50,954 nucleotides of DNA. It comes from Candidatus Cacconaster stercorequi. GTDB taxonomy: Bacteria > Bacillota > Clostridia > Oscillospirales > Oscillospiraceae. Under the pieces are notes generated by a model. It was not told where the DNA came from. It made no database searches and worked only from the letters and a program-made list of their open reading frames with translations. Location: assembly GCA_018064925.1 (NCBI GenBank), contig JAGHUH010000030.1, positions 1-50,954 of the forward strand, read 5' to 3'. How positions within the stretch are numbered: position 1 is the stretch's first letter; every line of letters starts with the position of its first letter. This document shows positions 7,534 to 16,177 of this stretch, piece by piece. Made by a program: the position numbers and the translations under genes.

Positions 7534-7890
7534 ATGGACTATCTGAATGCCTTCCTCTGCGGCGGGATCCTGTGCGCCATCGGTCAGCTTTTCATCGACA
7601 AAACCATGCTGACACCCGCCCGCATTCTGACCGGCTATGTGGTGGCCGGTGTCATATTGCAGGCCATCGGTATCTATCAGCCCATCGTGGATTGGGGCGG
7701 CGCCGGTGCCACCGTACCGCTGACCGGCTTCGGCTATAATCTGGCCAAGGGCGTGGCCAAGGCGGTGAAGGAAAAGGGTGCGCTGGGCATCATCACCGGC
7801 GGACTCACCGCATCTGCCGGCGGCATTGCCGCAGCCGTACTGTTCGGCTTGCTTGCCGCGTTGCTCTTTCGCCCCAAAGATAAGCGCTGA
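7534..7890 (+). CDS. spoVAE: stage V sporulation protein AE
   Basis: This 118-residue membrane protein with three to four helices (SpoVAE/SpoVAEb family) is part of the SpoVA dipicolinate channel. Family signatures are CGGILCAIGQLFIDKT at the N-terminus, the PARILTGYVVAGVIL helix and GFGYNLAKGVAKAVKEKG. It begins right after the spoVAD stop with AAAGGAGA inside that gene, so it is co-translated with spoVAD. No terminator is seen before copA. Confidence 0.92.
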   Translation: MDYLNAFLCGGILCAIGQLFIDKTMLTPARILTGYVVAGVILQAIGIYQPIVDWGGAGATVPLTGFGYNLAKGVAKAVKEKGALGIITGGLTASAGGIAAAVLFGLLAALLFRPKDKR

Positions 7891-7962
7891 CCTTGACAAA
7901 CACGCTGTTTCGGTGGTAAGTTTATGTCAACTAAACAGTTCTTTCCGAAAGGAGAACAATAG

Positions 7963-10455
7963 ATGACTGAAAAATTTCAGGTAACAGGCATGACCTGCGC
8001 CGCCTGCTCCGCCCATGTGGAAAAGGCCGTCAGCCACTTGCCGGGTGTCACCGCAGCGCCAGTCAATCTGATGCTGGGCAGCATGACCGTCACCTATGAC
8101 GAGAGCAAGCTCACCACGCAAGAGATCATCAACGCCGTCATCGCCGAAGGATACGGTGCCGAACAGGCATCCGACGCCACCCGGAGCAAAGCGCAGCAGG
8201 CTGAAAGCGACGCACTCCTGCGAATGAAGCGGCGGCTCCTGTGGTCTGTCGTCTGCCTGATCCCGCTGTTCTATCTGGGCATGGGACGGATGCTGGGATT
8301 GCCTGTCCCTGCCTTTTTCCGAGAAAGCATGGCTGGGTTTTATACCTTTCTCGGCCTGCAGATTGCATTCCTGCTGCCCATTCTATGGTTAAACCGTTCT
8401 TACTTTACAGTTGGCTTTTCCCGGCTGTTTCGCGGAAGTCCCAACATGGATTCTCTGGTATCTCTGGGTGCGGCGGCGGGTATTCTGTATAGCTTGATCA
8501 CCGTGGTATCCGGACAGGTGGACAGGCACAGTCCCGACCTCTATCTGGAGTCCGCCGGCATGATTTTGACGCTGGTAACCGTTGGCAAATATCTGGAAGA
8601 ACGCTCCCGGGGCAAGACCACCGGCGCCATCTCCGCGCTGCTGGCATTGGCGCCGGAGAGTGCCGCCGTGCGCCGTGACGGAAAGGAACTTACCGTTCCC
8701 GTGGCCGAGGTTGCGGTGGGCGATACCGTAATCGTGCGGCAGGGTGGCAAGATCCCCGTGGATGGCATCGTCACCGCGGGACACGCCGCCGTGGATGAAT
8801 CCGCCCTCACCGGAGAGAGTCTGCCGGTAGAAAAAGACATGGGCGATGTTGTCACCTCCGCCACCGTCAGCCGCTCCGGCTATCTGGAGTTGAAGGCCAC
8901 GCGAGTGGGTAGTGATACCACGCTTTCTCAAATCATTGCGCTAATGGAGGAGGCCGCCTCCTCCAAGGCCCCCATTTCCCGTTTGGCTGATCGGATCAGC
9001 GGCATTTTTGTGCCTGCCGTTATCACCATTTCCGTGCTGACAGCGGCGCTATGGCGGCTGGTGGGCGGCATGGACGCGCACTTTTGCCTTTCGGTGGGCA
9101 TCGCCGTATTGGTGATTTCCTGCCCCTGCGCGCTGGGATTGGCCACTCCCGTGGCCATCATGGTAGGCACCGGCAAGGCTGCCGGACAGGGCATCCTCAT
9201 TAAATCTGCCGAGAGTCTGGAGCTTTTAGGCAAGGTGGATACCGTGGTGCTGGACAAGACCGGCACCGTCACTCAGGGACAGCCCCGCGTCACCGACCTG
9301 ATCTGCGCGGATGGCGTGACAGAGGAGGAGCTCCTCTGCGTGGCCGCATCGGTGGAAAAGCCGTCGGAGCACCCCCTGTCGCTGGCCATTACGCAAGAGG
9401 CAGCACGGCGGAATATTCCGCTGTGCCGGGTGGAGCAGTTCACCGCTGTGGCCGGCGGCGGCATTCAGGCCACATTGAGCGGTCAGACCGTTTATGCCGG
9501 CAACAGACGCTATATGGCACGGCCCGGCATTGACATTTCGCCGCTGGATAGGGCAGTACAGACGCTGGCTGATGCCGGAAAGACACCTCTTTACTTCGCA
9601 GAGGACAATCATCTGCTGGGCGTGATCGCCGTGGCGGACACGGTAAAATCGGACAGTGCTGATTCTATCTCCAATTTGCAGCGCAATGGCTGTAAAGTTG
9701 TATTACTTACCGGAGATAACAAGCGCACCGCCGATGCGATTGCCCGTCAGGTGGGCATTGACCGGGTATTTGCGCAGGTACTGCCGCAGGATAAGGCCCG
9801 CATCGTGGCACAGCTTCAGCGCGACGGCAGTACCGTTGCCATGGTGGGTGACGGCATCAACGACGCCCCGGCGCTGGTGCAGGCGGATGTGGGGCTGGCC
9901 ATCGGTGCCGGCACGGATGTGGCCATTGAATCGGCGAATGTGGTGCTGGTCAAAAGCACCCTGCGGGATGTTCCCGCCGCCATTGACCTGTCCCGCAGCG
10001 TCATCCGAAATATTCGGGAAAACCTGTTCTGGGCCTTTTTCTACAACGCCATCGGCATCCCCATTGCCGCCGGGGCGCTGTATCCCGCCTTCGGCATTAC
10101 CCTGAATCCCATGCTGGCGGCCGCCGCCATGAGCTTGAGTTCCGTGTGCGTGGTGTCCAACGCATTGCGCCTGCGCCGCTGGAAGGCGCCGACATGGGAG
10201 GAAACCGATTTGTCACACAACCATGTAGAAAATAAGGAGGAAACCGCTATGACCAAAACAATGACCATCGAGGGCATGATGTGCACCCACTGCTCCGGCC
10301 GCGTGGAGAGCGTGCTGAACGCATTGGATGGCGTCAGCGCCAGTGTGGATCTGGCCGCAAAAACCGCCACCGTTACCCTGACCGCCGATGTCTCCGACGA
10401 TGTGCTGCGCAAGACCGTGGAGGATGCCGGCTACGAGGTAATCGACATTCAGTAA
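7963..10455 (+). CDS. copA: copper-exporting P1B-type ATPase with N- and C-terminal HMA domains
   Basis: This 830-residue copper pump in the cytoplasmic membrane exports Cu(I) using ATP. Domains in order: N-terminal HMA (GMTCAAC, residues about 8-14), transmembrane segments, actuator loop TGES (284-287), CPC metal site in SCPCALG (387-389), DKTGT phosphorylation site (Asp431), SEHPLS motif, GDGIND (629-634), two last helices, then a second HMA (GMMCTHC) from about residue 763. Most relatives have the last domain as a separate chaperone, CopZ. Here it is joined in frame by a linker that contains a consensus ribosome binding site and an ATG. The start is supported by AAAGGAG upstream. A weak promoter (TTGACA at 7893) lies in the gap after spoVAE. 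Confidence 0.95.
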   Translation: MTEKFQVTGMTCAACSAHVEKAVSHLPGVTAAPVNLMLGSMTVTYDESKLTTQEIINAVIAEGYGAEQASDATRSKAQQAESDALLRMKRRLLWSVVCLIPLFYLGMGRMLGLPVPAFFRESMAGFYTFLGLQIAFLLPILWLNRSYFTVGFSRLFRGSPNMDSLVSLGAAAGILYSLITVVSGQVDRHSPDLYLESAGMILTLVTVGKYLEERSRGKTTGAISALLALAPESAAVRRDGKELTVPVAEVAVGDTVIVRQGGKIPVDGIVTAGHAAVDESALTGESLPVEKDMGDVVTSATVSRSGYLELKATRVGSDTTLSQIIALMEEAASSKAPISRLADRISGIFVPAVITISVLTAALWRLVGGMDAHFCLSVGIAVLVISCPCALGLATPVAIMVGTGKAAGQGILIKSAESLELLGKVDTVVLDKTGTVTQGQPRVTDLICADGVTEEELLCVAASVEKPSEHPLSLAITQEAARRNIPLCRVEQFTAVAGGGIQATLSGQTVYAGNRRYMARPGIDISPLDRAVQTLADAGKTPLYFAEDNHLLGVIAVADTVKSDSADSISNLQRNGCKVVLLTGDNKRTADAIARQVGIDRVFAQVLPQDKARIVAQLQRDGSTVAMVGDGINDAPALVQADVGLAIGAGTDVAIESANVVLVKSTLRDVPAAIDLSRSVIRNIRENLFWAFFYNAIGIPIAAGALYPAFGITLNPMLAAAAMSLSSVCVVSNALRLRRWKAPTWEETDLSHNHVENKEETAMTKTMTIEGMMCTHCSGRVESVLNALDGVSASVDLAAKTATVTLTADVSDDVLRKTVEDAGYEVIDIQ
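10249..10455 (+). other. copZ: internal start that would make a CopZ-like chaperone
   Basis: Inside the 3' end of copA, AAGGAGG (10234-10240) lies 8 nt before an in-frame ATG (10249). Translation from there would give a 68-residue free HMA protein with the GMMCTHC copper site. This is the size and layout of CopZ, which delivers Cu(I) to CopA. Whether it is translated separately is inference; the spacing and SD strength are as good as those of any gene start in the window. Confidence 0.55.
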
Positions 10456-10470
10456 TCCGCTTTTCCATCA

Positions 10471-10501
10471 CAAAGAGCCGTCCATCGCGGACGGCTCTTT
10501 G
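10471..10501 (+). terminator. terminator of copA
   Basis: CAAAGAGCCGTCC (10471-10483) pairs perfectly with GGACGGCTCTTTG (10489-10501). The T-run is inside the stem end, typical of a bidirectional terminator. Confidence 0.8.
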
Positions 10502-10509
10502 TGCCTACC

Positions 10510-10538
10510 TTGACAAATTTCTCCCTTTGCGGTACGAT
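10510..10538 (+). promoter_or_regulatory. promoter of the AEC transporter gene
   Basis: TTGACA (10510-10515), a 17-bp spacer and TACGAT (10533-10538, four of six matches), directly between the copA terminator and the AEC transporter start. Confidence 0.65.
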
Positions 10539-10574
10539 TTTCTGCGGATAAAACCGACAAAGGAGGGATTGCGT

Positions 10575-11507
10575 ATGACTGCCGCCAAACTGGCACTGGA
10601 GCTGCTGGCCATGATCGCCATCGGCTACTATGCCGAAAAGCGCCGCATCGTGGGTGAACAGTTCAATGCCGATCTGGCCGCCTTCATCACCAATATCTCC
10701 CTGCCCTGTCTGATCGTACAGTCCATGCAGGTGCCGTTTTCCATGGATGAGCTGAAAAACTGCGGCTATCTCGTCCTGCTGGCGCTGGGCTATTTGGCGG
10801 TATGCTTCGCCATGGCGCAGATCGGCTGGTACTTCAGTCCCCGGGACTATCGTGGCCGCATCATGCGCTTCGGCATGATCTTCACCAACTTCACCTTCAT
10901 GGGCATCCCCGTGGTGCAGACGCTGTATGGTGATCAGGGTGTGTTCTACTTCGTGGTGTTTCTGGTGCCCATCCGCATCGTGTTTTACAGCTCCGCCAAG
11001 CCCATGCTGTCCCCGCCCGATCTGAAGCTGGAGACGCAGTCCCTCTCCCAGAAGCTGAAGGGCTGGCTGTCGCCGCCGGTGGCCGGTGTGCTGATTGGGT
11101 TGGCATTGTATATATCCGGCATCCGCCTGAGCGGCGTGATCGGCGACATCGTGTCCAATGTAGCCTGCATCTGCTCGCCCATGGGGATGATTTTGTGCGG
11201 CATCACGCTGGGGAAATACCCCATCCGCTCCCTGCTGCGCAAACGGTGCTTTCTGTTGGCCGGTATCCGCTGCCTGCTGATCCCCGGCGTGATCTTCTGC
11301 CTGTGCCACGCGATCGGTCTGGCGCAGCAGTTGATGGAGCCGGTGGTGATCTGTGCGGCACTGCCCATCGCCTCGCTGTCCGCCGCCTTTACCGTGCGCT
11401 ACGATCCCAATCCGGAGGCGCACTACGAAAGTGCCGGCTGCGTTTTGCTGAGCACACTGCTGTCCGCCGCCACCATTCCCCTATGGGCGTGGCTCTTGGC
11501 CCTATAA
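10575..11507 (+). CDS. AEC (auxin efflux carrier) family transporter
   Basis: This 310-residue membrane protein has about ten helices in two repeated halves. The family pattern is NADLAAFITNISLPCLIVQSM in the first half and FTNFTFMGIPVVQTLYGDQG, and a second half from LSPPVAGVLIGL to the C-terminus with ICAALPIASLSAAF. Bacterial AEC proteins move malate, malonate or other small organic anions; the substrate is not evident here. ATG 10575 is chosen because AAAGGAGGG precedes it; the longer open frame overlaps copA and the terminator. It is a single-gene transcript between a promoter and a shared terminator. Confidence 0.88.
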   Translation: MTAAKLALELLAMIAIGYYAEKRRIVGEQFNADLAAFITNISLPCLIVQSMQVPFSMDELKNCGYLVLLALGYLAVCFAMAQIGWYFSPRDYRGRIMRFGMIFTNFTFMGIPVVQTLYGDQGVFYFVVFLVPIRIVFYSSAKPMLSPPDLKLETQSLSQKLKGWLSPPVAGVLIGLALYISGIRLSGVIGDIVSNVACICSPMGMILCGITLGKYPIRSLLRKRCFLLAGIRCLLIPGVIFCLCHAIGLAQQLMEPVVICAALPIASLSAAFTVRYDPNPEAHYESAGCVLLSTLLSAATIPLWAWLLAL

Positions 11508-11514
11508 AGTCACG

Positions 11515-11542
11515 ATCCCCCATCGCATGAGCAATGGGGGAT
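11515..11542. terminator. bidirectional terminator
   Basis: ATCCCCCAT (11515-11523) pairs with ATGGGGGAT (11534-11542) between the convergent AEC transporter and SLOG-family genes. The T-run after the stem is short (TTTCTC). Confidence 0.65.
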
Positions 11543-11545
11543 TTC

Positions 11546-12058
11546 TCATTTCTTCATAATCGATGGGATATCCACAACGGTCACGCCGCGGGATATGGCG
11601 TACGCGATGGTACTGCGGGTACCGCCGGGCAATCCGTCATGCACGGCGATCAGCATGGCGGCGTGATCCACCAGATAGCGATTGCGACGCTGCATACAAC
11701 CGGGGGTATACTTCGCCTGCACCAGCGTTTCATAGTCACACGCCGCTACCAGATGCCGGTAGCGCTGCCGATCCGCTTCCGGCCAACTGTCCGCCTGACT
11801 GGGGCACGGAATGGCGGCCTCCAGCGTGATGTCATCGTATTTCTCCCGCAGGGCGATCACCTGCTCACAAAAATAAAAATCGCAGCCTTGCGCCATGCCG
11901 CACAGGAAGTGCCGATACCCTTCCGCATAGGCAGCCTCCACCGCGTCGGCCAGCCGCCGCTTCAGCAATATGCACCGCGGGTCTGCTTCATTGTCGCCCC
12001 AAGGCAGTTTTCTGGGCCGGTGGCCGGAAAAGCAGCAACTGATGGGTCTTGCGCGCAT
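11546..12058 (-). CDS. DUF1273/YpsA-like SLOG-family protein
   Basis: This 170-residue Rossmann-like protein of the SLOG superfamily shows CCFSGHRPRKLPWG at the N-terminus, GYRHFLCGMAQGCDFYFCE and a C-terminal GGTRSTIAYAISRGV. These are the nucleotide-binding glycine loop and tail of YpsA/YoqJ-type proteins. The substrate is unknown; related proteins affect cell division or bind nucleotide derivatives. ATG 12058 follows a perfect AAAGGAGGTGAT; the open frame continues upstream but has no such signal. It is divergent from the FMN riboswitch and ribU. Confidence 0.82.
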   Translation of the reverse strand: MRARPISCCFSGHRPRKLPWGDNEADPRCILLKRRLADAVEAAYAEGYRHFLCGMAQGCDFYFCEQVIALREKYDDITLEAAIPCPSQADSWPEADRQRYRHLVAACDYETLVQAKYTPGCMQRRNRYLVDHAAMLIAVHDGLPGGTRSTIAYAISRGVTVVDIPSIMKK

Positions 12059-12135
12059 GGGATCACCTCCTTTATTGCGCCTATTATAGAACAAATTTTC
12101 TATTTTGTAAAGAGCATTTTTCCTCAGATTGGGGG

Positions 12136-12164
12136 TTGCACTGCGGTGTCGATTCGTGTATAAT
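12136..12164 (+). promoter_or_regulatory. promoter of the riboswitch-ribU transcript
   Basis: TTGCAC (12136-12141), a 17-bp spacer and perfect TATAAT (12159-12164) place the start near 12171, about 20 nt before the FMN aptamer. Confidence 0.8.
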
Positions 12165-12189
12165 GAGTGACAGAAAACAACCAAATATT

Positions 12190-12305
12190 TGTCTTCGGGG
12201 CGGGGTGCAATTCCCCACCGGCGGTATAGTCCGCGAGCGGCCTGCGGGTCTGCACGAACCGGTGCAATTCCGGTACCGACAGTATAGTCTGGATGAGAGA
12301 AGGCG
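12190..12305 (+). ncRNA. FMN (RFN) riboswitch
   Basis: The RFN aptamer core is present in order: GGGGCGGGGTGCAATTCCCC, ACCGGCGGTATAGTCCGCGA, the variable arm, GAACCGGTGCAATTCCGGTA, CCGACAGTATAGTCTGGATG and GAGA. FMN binding is expected to shut off ribU. Downstream (12340-12375) a weak GGAAGG/CTTTCC hairpin followed by GGGTGTTTT may be the terminator of the expression platform, but this assignment is uncertain. Confidence 0.95.
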
Positions 12306-12402
12306 TGTACGGCATTGTCATGATGCTCTTTTTTGATGCGTGCACCTTGGAAGGCAAGTCTTTCCGGGTGTTTTACTATTTCAAAAAGGAGTGTCATTTT
12401 TT

Positions 12403-13008
12403 ATGGCTCAAAAGCGTAAAACTCATCATCTGGCCGTGGCGGCTATGCTCACTGCTATCGCCTTCGTGCTCCAATTCGTGGAGTTCTCCATTCCTATCAT
12501 GCCTGTCTTCGTCAAGCTGGATATCTCCGACCTGCCCGCCCTGCTGGGCACCTTTTCCCTGGGCCCCGTTTACGGCGTGGCGATCCAATTGGTGAAGAAT
12601 ATCCTCCACATTCCCTTCGGTACCTCCGCCGGCGTGGGGGAGCTGTCCAACTTTCTGCTGGGCGCCGTGTTTGTGGGCGTGGCCGGGCTGTTCTATAAGC
12701 GCCATAAAACCCGCAAAAACGCACTGATTGGCTCCATCGTGGGTGCGGTGGCCATGGCATTAGTGTGCCTGCCCATCAACTATTTTCTGGTCTACCCCGC
12801 CTATGTGGTGGTCTATGGCCTGCCGCTGGATGCCATCGTGGGGATGTACGAGGCCATTCTTGGCAGCGTGGCACATGTCCCCACCGATAATGCCCTTCTC
12901 AACTGCCTGCTGGTGTTCAATGTCCCGTTCACATTGTTCAAGGGCGCATTGGATGTATTGCTGTGCTTCCTGATCTACAAGCCGCTGAGTCCCCTGCTGC
13001 ATAAGTAA
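12403..13008 (+). CDS. ribU: riboflavin ECF transporter S component
   Basis: This 201-residue membrane protein with about six helices is the substrate-binding S subunit of an energy-coupling-factor transporter for riboflavin. The RibU pattern is clear: AAMLTAIAFVLQFVEFSIP, the FVKLDISDLPALLGTF region, GPVYGVAIQLVKNILH and the SVAHVPTDNALLNCL segment. It starts at ATG 12403 after AAAAAGGAG. The T and A components of the transporter are not in the window and are presumably shared subunits encoded elsewhere. The riboswitch upstream independently supports the vitamin assignment. Confidence 0.94.
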   Translation: MAQKRKTHHLAVAAMLTAIAFVLQFVEFSIPIMPVFVKLDISDLPALLGTFSLGPVYGVAIQLVKNILHIPFGTSAGVGELSNFLLGAVFVGVAGLFYKRHKTRKNALIGSIVGAVAMALVCLPINYFLVYPAYVVVYGLPLDAIVGMYEAILGSVAHVPTDNALLNCLLVFNVPFTLFKGALDVLLCFLIYKPLSPLLHK

Positions 13009-13016
13009 AAATTTTC

Positions 13017-13047
13017 AAAATCGGCTTCCTGCGGGAGGCCGATTTTC
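13017..13047 (+). terminator. terminator of ribU
   Basis: AAAATCGGCTTCC pairs with GGAGGCCGATTTT (one G-U pair) across a short loop and is followed by TTC. Confidence 0.75.
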
Positions 13048-13050
13048 TTC

Positions 13051-13079
13051 TTTACTGCGAGATATCTTCGTGGTATAAT
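13051..13079 (+). promoter_or_regulatory. promoter of dinB
   Basis: TTTACT (13051-13056), a 17-bp spacer and perfect TATAAT (13074-13079). No obvious LexA box overlaps it. Confidence 0.65.
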
Positions 13080-13110
13080 AGAACAAATGATTGATTGGGG
13101 GGTGTCAGCC

Positions 13111-14322
13111 ATGGAACGGATCATTCTGCATTGTGATCTGAATTGCTTTTTTGCCTCGGTGGAGCTTTTGCGCTATCCGGCACTGCGGGATGTGCCCGTG
13201 GCAGTCTGCGGTGATCCAAAATCCCGGCACGGTGTCATTCTGGCCAAAAACGAACCGGCCAAAAAGCTGGGTGTTCAGACAGCGGAGACCATCTGGCAGG
13301 CGCAGCAAAAGGCACCCGGTCTTGTTCTGCTGCCGCCCCATCACAGTCTGTATCGGGAATACTCCAAAAAGATCAACGCTATCTACGGGCAGTACACCGA
13401 TCTGGTGGAGCCCTTCGGCATCGATGAAAGCTGGCTGGATATCACCGGCAGTATGCACCTGTTCGGCGGCGATGGCAAAACCGTTGCCGATGCGCTGCGT
13501 GAGCGCATCCGCGCGGAGCTGGGACTCACCATCTCCGTGGGCGTCTCCTTTAATAAGATTTTCGCCAAGCTGGGCAGCGACTATAAAAAGCCGGACGCCA
13601 CCACCGTGATCGCGCCTGACAACTGGCGCGACATCGTCTGGCCCCTGCCGGTGGGTGATCTGCTGTTTGTGGGAAAGGCAGCGCAAAAAATCCTATCCCA
13701 ATACGGCATCACCACCATCGGTCAGCTTGCCGCCTGCAAGGTGGAGATGCTGGAAACGCTGATGGGTAAAATGGGTCGCCAGCTCCATGAATATGCCAAC
13801 GGATTGGATCACGCTCCCGTCCGGCCGCAGCACGAGCAGGAGATGGTCAAATCCGTGGGCAACGGCACCACCTTCCCGCAAAATCTCACCCGTTGGAGCG
13901 AGATACGCGGGGGACTCTCCCTTCTCTGCGACAGCGTGGCCAGCCGTCTGCGGCGGCACGGACTCTACTGCGGCGGTGTGTCCGTCACCATTCGGGATGC
14001 CCAGTTCAAGACCGTCTCCCGACAGAAGCGTCTTGGCGGCAGCACTCATCTGATGCGGGATATTCTCGAGGCAGCTCTGGAACTGACGGCACAGGTCTGG
14101 AAGGCACCCACCCCCATTCGAATGCTCACCGTGACGGCGCTGTATATCACGCCGGAGGCGGAATCCTACGAGCAATTGGATCTGCTCAGCGGCAATGCAC
14201 CGCAGCGCAGTGAAAAACAGGAAAAGCTGGAGGGCGCCATGGATGCCATCCGGGAAAAATACGGCCCCGGCGCCATCTCCTTCGGCCCCGGCGGCAAGCA
14301 TCATATCGGTTGGGAGGATTGA
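13111..14322 (+). CDS. dinB: DNA polymerase IV (Y family)
   Basis: This 403-residue translesion polymerase has the palm motif HCDLNCFFASVE at the N-terminus (metal-binding Asp9), the catalytic pair in GIDESWLD (Asp105, Glu106), the fingers/palm motif SVGVSFNKIFAKLGSDYKKP, thumb HhH elements and a C-terminal little-finger domain with the TVSRQKRLGG stretch. It starts at ATG 13111 behind a G-rich GGGGGGTG ribosome binding site; an ATG eight codons earlier would lie before that site. The metallo-beta-lactamase gene begins 2 bp after its stop, so they share a transcript. Confidence 0.93.
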   Translation: MERIILHCDLNCFFASVELLRYPALRDVPVAVCGDPKSRHGVILAKNEPAKKLGVQTAETIWQAQQKAPGLVLLPPHHSLYREYSKKINAIYGQYTDLVEPFGIDESWLDITGSMHLFGGDGKTVADALRERIRAELGLTISVGVSFNKIFAKLGSDYKKPDATTVIAPDNWRDIVWPLPVGDLLFVGKAAQKILSQYGITTIGQLAACKVEMLETLMGKMGRQLHEYANGLDHAPVRPQHEQEMVKSVGNGTTFPQNLTRWSEIRGGLSLLCDSVASRLRRHGLYCGGVSVTIRDAQFKTVSRQKRLGGSTHLMRDILEAALELTAQVWKAPTPIRMLTVTALYITPEAESYEQLDLLSGNAPQRSEKQEKLEGAMDAIREKYGPGAISFGPGGKHHIGWED

Positions 14323-14324
14323 CT

Positions 14325-15131
14325 ATGAAACTGACCTTACTGGGTACCGGCAACGCCATGGTGACCCGCTGCTATAACACCTGCTTCGCCCTGCAAAACG
14401 GGCAGGAGCTTCTGCTGGTAGACGCCGGCGGCGGCAACGGGATCCTGCGGCAGATGGAGGACGCCGGTTTCTCATTTTCGCAGGTGCATCATCTGTTCCT
14501 CACCCACGCCCACACCGACCACGCGCTGGGCGTGGTGTGGGTAGTGCGCGCCGTGGCAGCCGCCATCAACAAAGGGGAGTACGAGGGCGATCTCACCATC
14601 TGGTGCCACGATGAGCTGAAGGCACTGCTGGAGCCGCTGTGTCAGGCGCTGCTGGCGCAAAAGCTGCGTGTCCACATCGGCACGCGCATCCGCTTTACGG
14701 AGATCCGTCCCGGCGATACGCTGTCGGCATTGGGCATGACGCTGACGGTGTTCGATATCCACTCCACCAAGGCCAAGCAATACGGCTTTTCCGCCACGCT
14801 GCCGGACGGTCAGCGTCTGACCTGTCTGGGGGATGAAAGCTACAACCCCGTCACGGAAGGTTATGTCCGCCATTGTGACTGGCTGCTGACGGAAGCCTTC
14901 TGCCTGTACGATGACCGGGACATCTTTCACCCCTATGAAAAGCACCACAGCACCGTGCTGGACGCCGCCCGCATGGCGCAGGAGCTGGGCGTGAAGCATC
15001 TGGTGCTCTATCATACCGAAGATAAAACGCTGACCAGCCGCGCCGCGCGCTATACCGCCGAGGCCAAAACCGTCTATGACGGGGCAGTATTTGTACCGGA
15101 GGATCTGGAAACTCTGGATTTATCCCGTTGA
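14325..15131 (+). CDS. metallo-beta-lactamase-fold hydrolase, RNase Z-like
   Basis: This 268-residue cytosolic MBL-fold protein shows LLGTGNAMVTRCYNT at the start, the metal motif THAHTDHALG (HxHxDH), further metal ligands near LGDES and HHSTVLDAARMAQ, and a C-terminal LVLYHTED. The order and length match RNase Z/ElaC-like hydrolases, but the characteristic tRNA-binding exosite arm is not evident. It could be a phosphodiesterase or an uncharacterised MBL hydrolase. ATG 14325 follows GGGAGG; the gene is coupled to dinB. Confidence 0.85.
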   Translation: MKLTLLGTGNAMVTRCYNTCFALQNGQELLLVDAGGGNGILRQMEDAGFSFSQVHHLFLTHAHTDHALGVVWVVRAVAAAINKGEYEGDLTIWCHDELKALLEPLCQALLAQKLRVHIGTRIRFTEIRPGDTLSALGMTLTVFDIHSTKAKQYGFSATLPDGQRLTCLGDESYNPVTEGYVRHCDWLLTEAFCLYDDRDIFHPYEKHHSTVLDAARMAQELGVKHLVLYHTEDKTLTSRAARYTAEAKTVYDGAVFVPEDLETLDLSR

Positions 15132-15157
15132 CCGCAGGGGCCGCCATGTGGTATACT
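15128..15157 (+). promoter_or_regulatory. putative promoter of the zinc-ribbon membrane protein
   Basis: TTGACC (15128-15133), an 18-bp spacer and TATACT (15152-15157), starting at the end of the preceding gene. Confidence 0.5.
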
Positions 15158-15179
15158 GCGTGAAAAGGGGGCTTTTACC

Positions 15180-15563
15180 ATGAGAAAAACATATCAACCG
15201 CAAAACAGAAAATCCTATGTTGTGAAAAGGGCCATCAAGCGTGAACTGATTCGCGGCCTGATCGTCGGCTTTATCCTCGGTGCGGCACTGCTGATCACCG
15301 CTGTGATCCTGCAGGGGAACCCTACGCTGTTTCTGGTCTTTGCCGCCTTCGGATTGTTAATTTCCGTCTTTTCGCTGGTTGCATTTTTCAAAATCAATCG
15401 CTGCCCCTACTGCGGATGCTTTTTTAAGGGTCTGCATTGGTCAAAGCCCGATGCCGGCCTGTGCACCTGCTGCGGCAAGCTGACCCAGTATACGGACAAG
15501 AAGCAGCCCAAAGGTCAGATGACCGTGCAGCATCAGCAGCAAAAAGCTAAAAAGAGAAAGTAA
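15180..15563 (+). CDS. membrane protein with C-terminal zinc ribbon
   Basis: This 127-residue protein has a basic N-terminus, two hydrophobic helices (about residues 23-63: GLIVGFILGAALLITAV and FLVFAAFGLLISVFSLVAF), then a cytosolic zinc ribbon with CPYCGC and CTCCGK, and a lysine/glutamine-rich tail. No specific function is known. It is transcribed alone between a likely promoter and a strong terminator. Confidence 0.75.
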   Translation: MRKTYQPQNRKSYVVKRAIKRELIRGLIVGFILGAALLITAVILQGNPTLFLVFAAFGLLISVFSLVAFFKINRCPYCGCFFKGLHWSKPDAGLCTCCGKLTQYTDKKQPKGQMTVQHQQQKAKKRK

Positions 15564-15568
15564 ACAGT

Positions 15569-15602
15569 AAAACACCGGAGTTTTTACACTCCGGTGTTTT
15601 TT
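15569..15602. terminator. bidirectional terminator
   Basis: AAAACACCGGAGT pairs with ACTCCGGTGTTTT (13 bp, 6-nt loop), followed by TT. It is shared by the convergent membrane-protein and chromate-transporter genes. Confidence 0.88.
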
Positions 15603-15613
15603 CCATATTGACA

Positions 15614-16177
15614 TTAAAATTGAAACACCACGCCCACTACCGCGGAGGCCAGAATAAAGAGGATCGGGTGTAATCCTTTGGTGGGTTTGACCCAACGGGT
15701 CAGGATCAGCAGTACTGCCGCCAGAGCAAGTGCTTTCCAATTCACCAACGCAAATCCCTGCGCACCGGTATTCAGCAGCGCCAACAGCACCACGGAGAGT
15801 CCCGCCGAGGCCACCATGGCGGTAGAGGCGGGGCGCAGGCCATAGAACGCCGCGTTGACAAAACGGTTATCCCGGAAACTTTTCAAAAATGCCGCCACGA
15901 TCAAAATGATGATTACTGACGGACACACAAGTCCCAGTGTCGCTACGATCGCGCCCGGAACACCGCCGGTGAGAAATCCCACATAGGTGGCCATATTCAC
16001 GCCGATGGGACCGGGGGTAGACTCGCTGACCGCCACCATATCCGCAAGCTGCGCGGCAGTAAACCAATCGGGATGACGAGCGCACATATCATATAGGAAC
16101 GGCAAGGTCGCCAGACCACCGCCCACGGCGAAAAGACCCGTTTTGAAAAATTCACCAAAGAGAAGCAGGTACATCAT
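15614..16177 (-). CDS. chrA: chromate transporter, second half-protein
   Basis: This 187-residue membrane protein is one of two short chromate ion transporter (CHR family) halves. Signature motifs are AVGGGLATLPFL near the N-terminus and STPGPIGVNMATYVG in the middle. In family members the two halves form a heterodimer; members may export chromate or transport sulfate-like anions. ATG 16177 follows GGGAGGTGG and its ATGA overlaps the stop of the other half, so translation is coupled. The apparent 314-residue frame is only an upstream extension antisense to nothing known and in the wrong frame of its partner. Confidence 0.88.
   Translation of the reverse strand: MMYLLLFGEFFKTGLFAVGGGLATLPFLYDMCARHPDWFTAAQLADMVAVSESTPGPIGVNMATYVGFLTGGVPGAIVATLGLVCPSVIIILIVAAFLKSFRDNRFVNAAFYGLRPASTAMVASAGLSVVLLALLNTGAQGFALVNWKALALAAVLLILTRWVKPTKGLHPILFILASAVVGVVFQF

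Noticed and set aside
7893-7963. A CopY/CsoR operator before copA
   Set aside because: No TACAnnTGTA box or clear CsoR pseudo-palindrome is visible; only a weak promoter could be argued.
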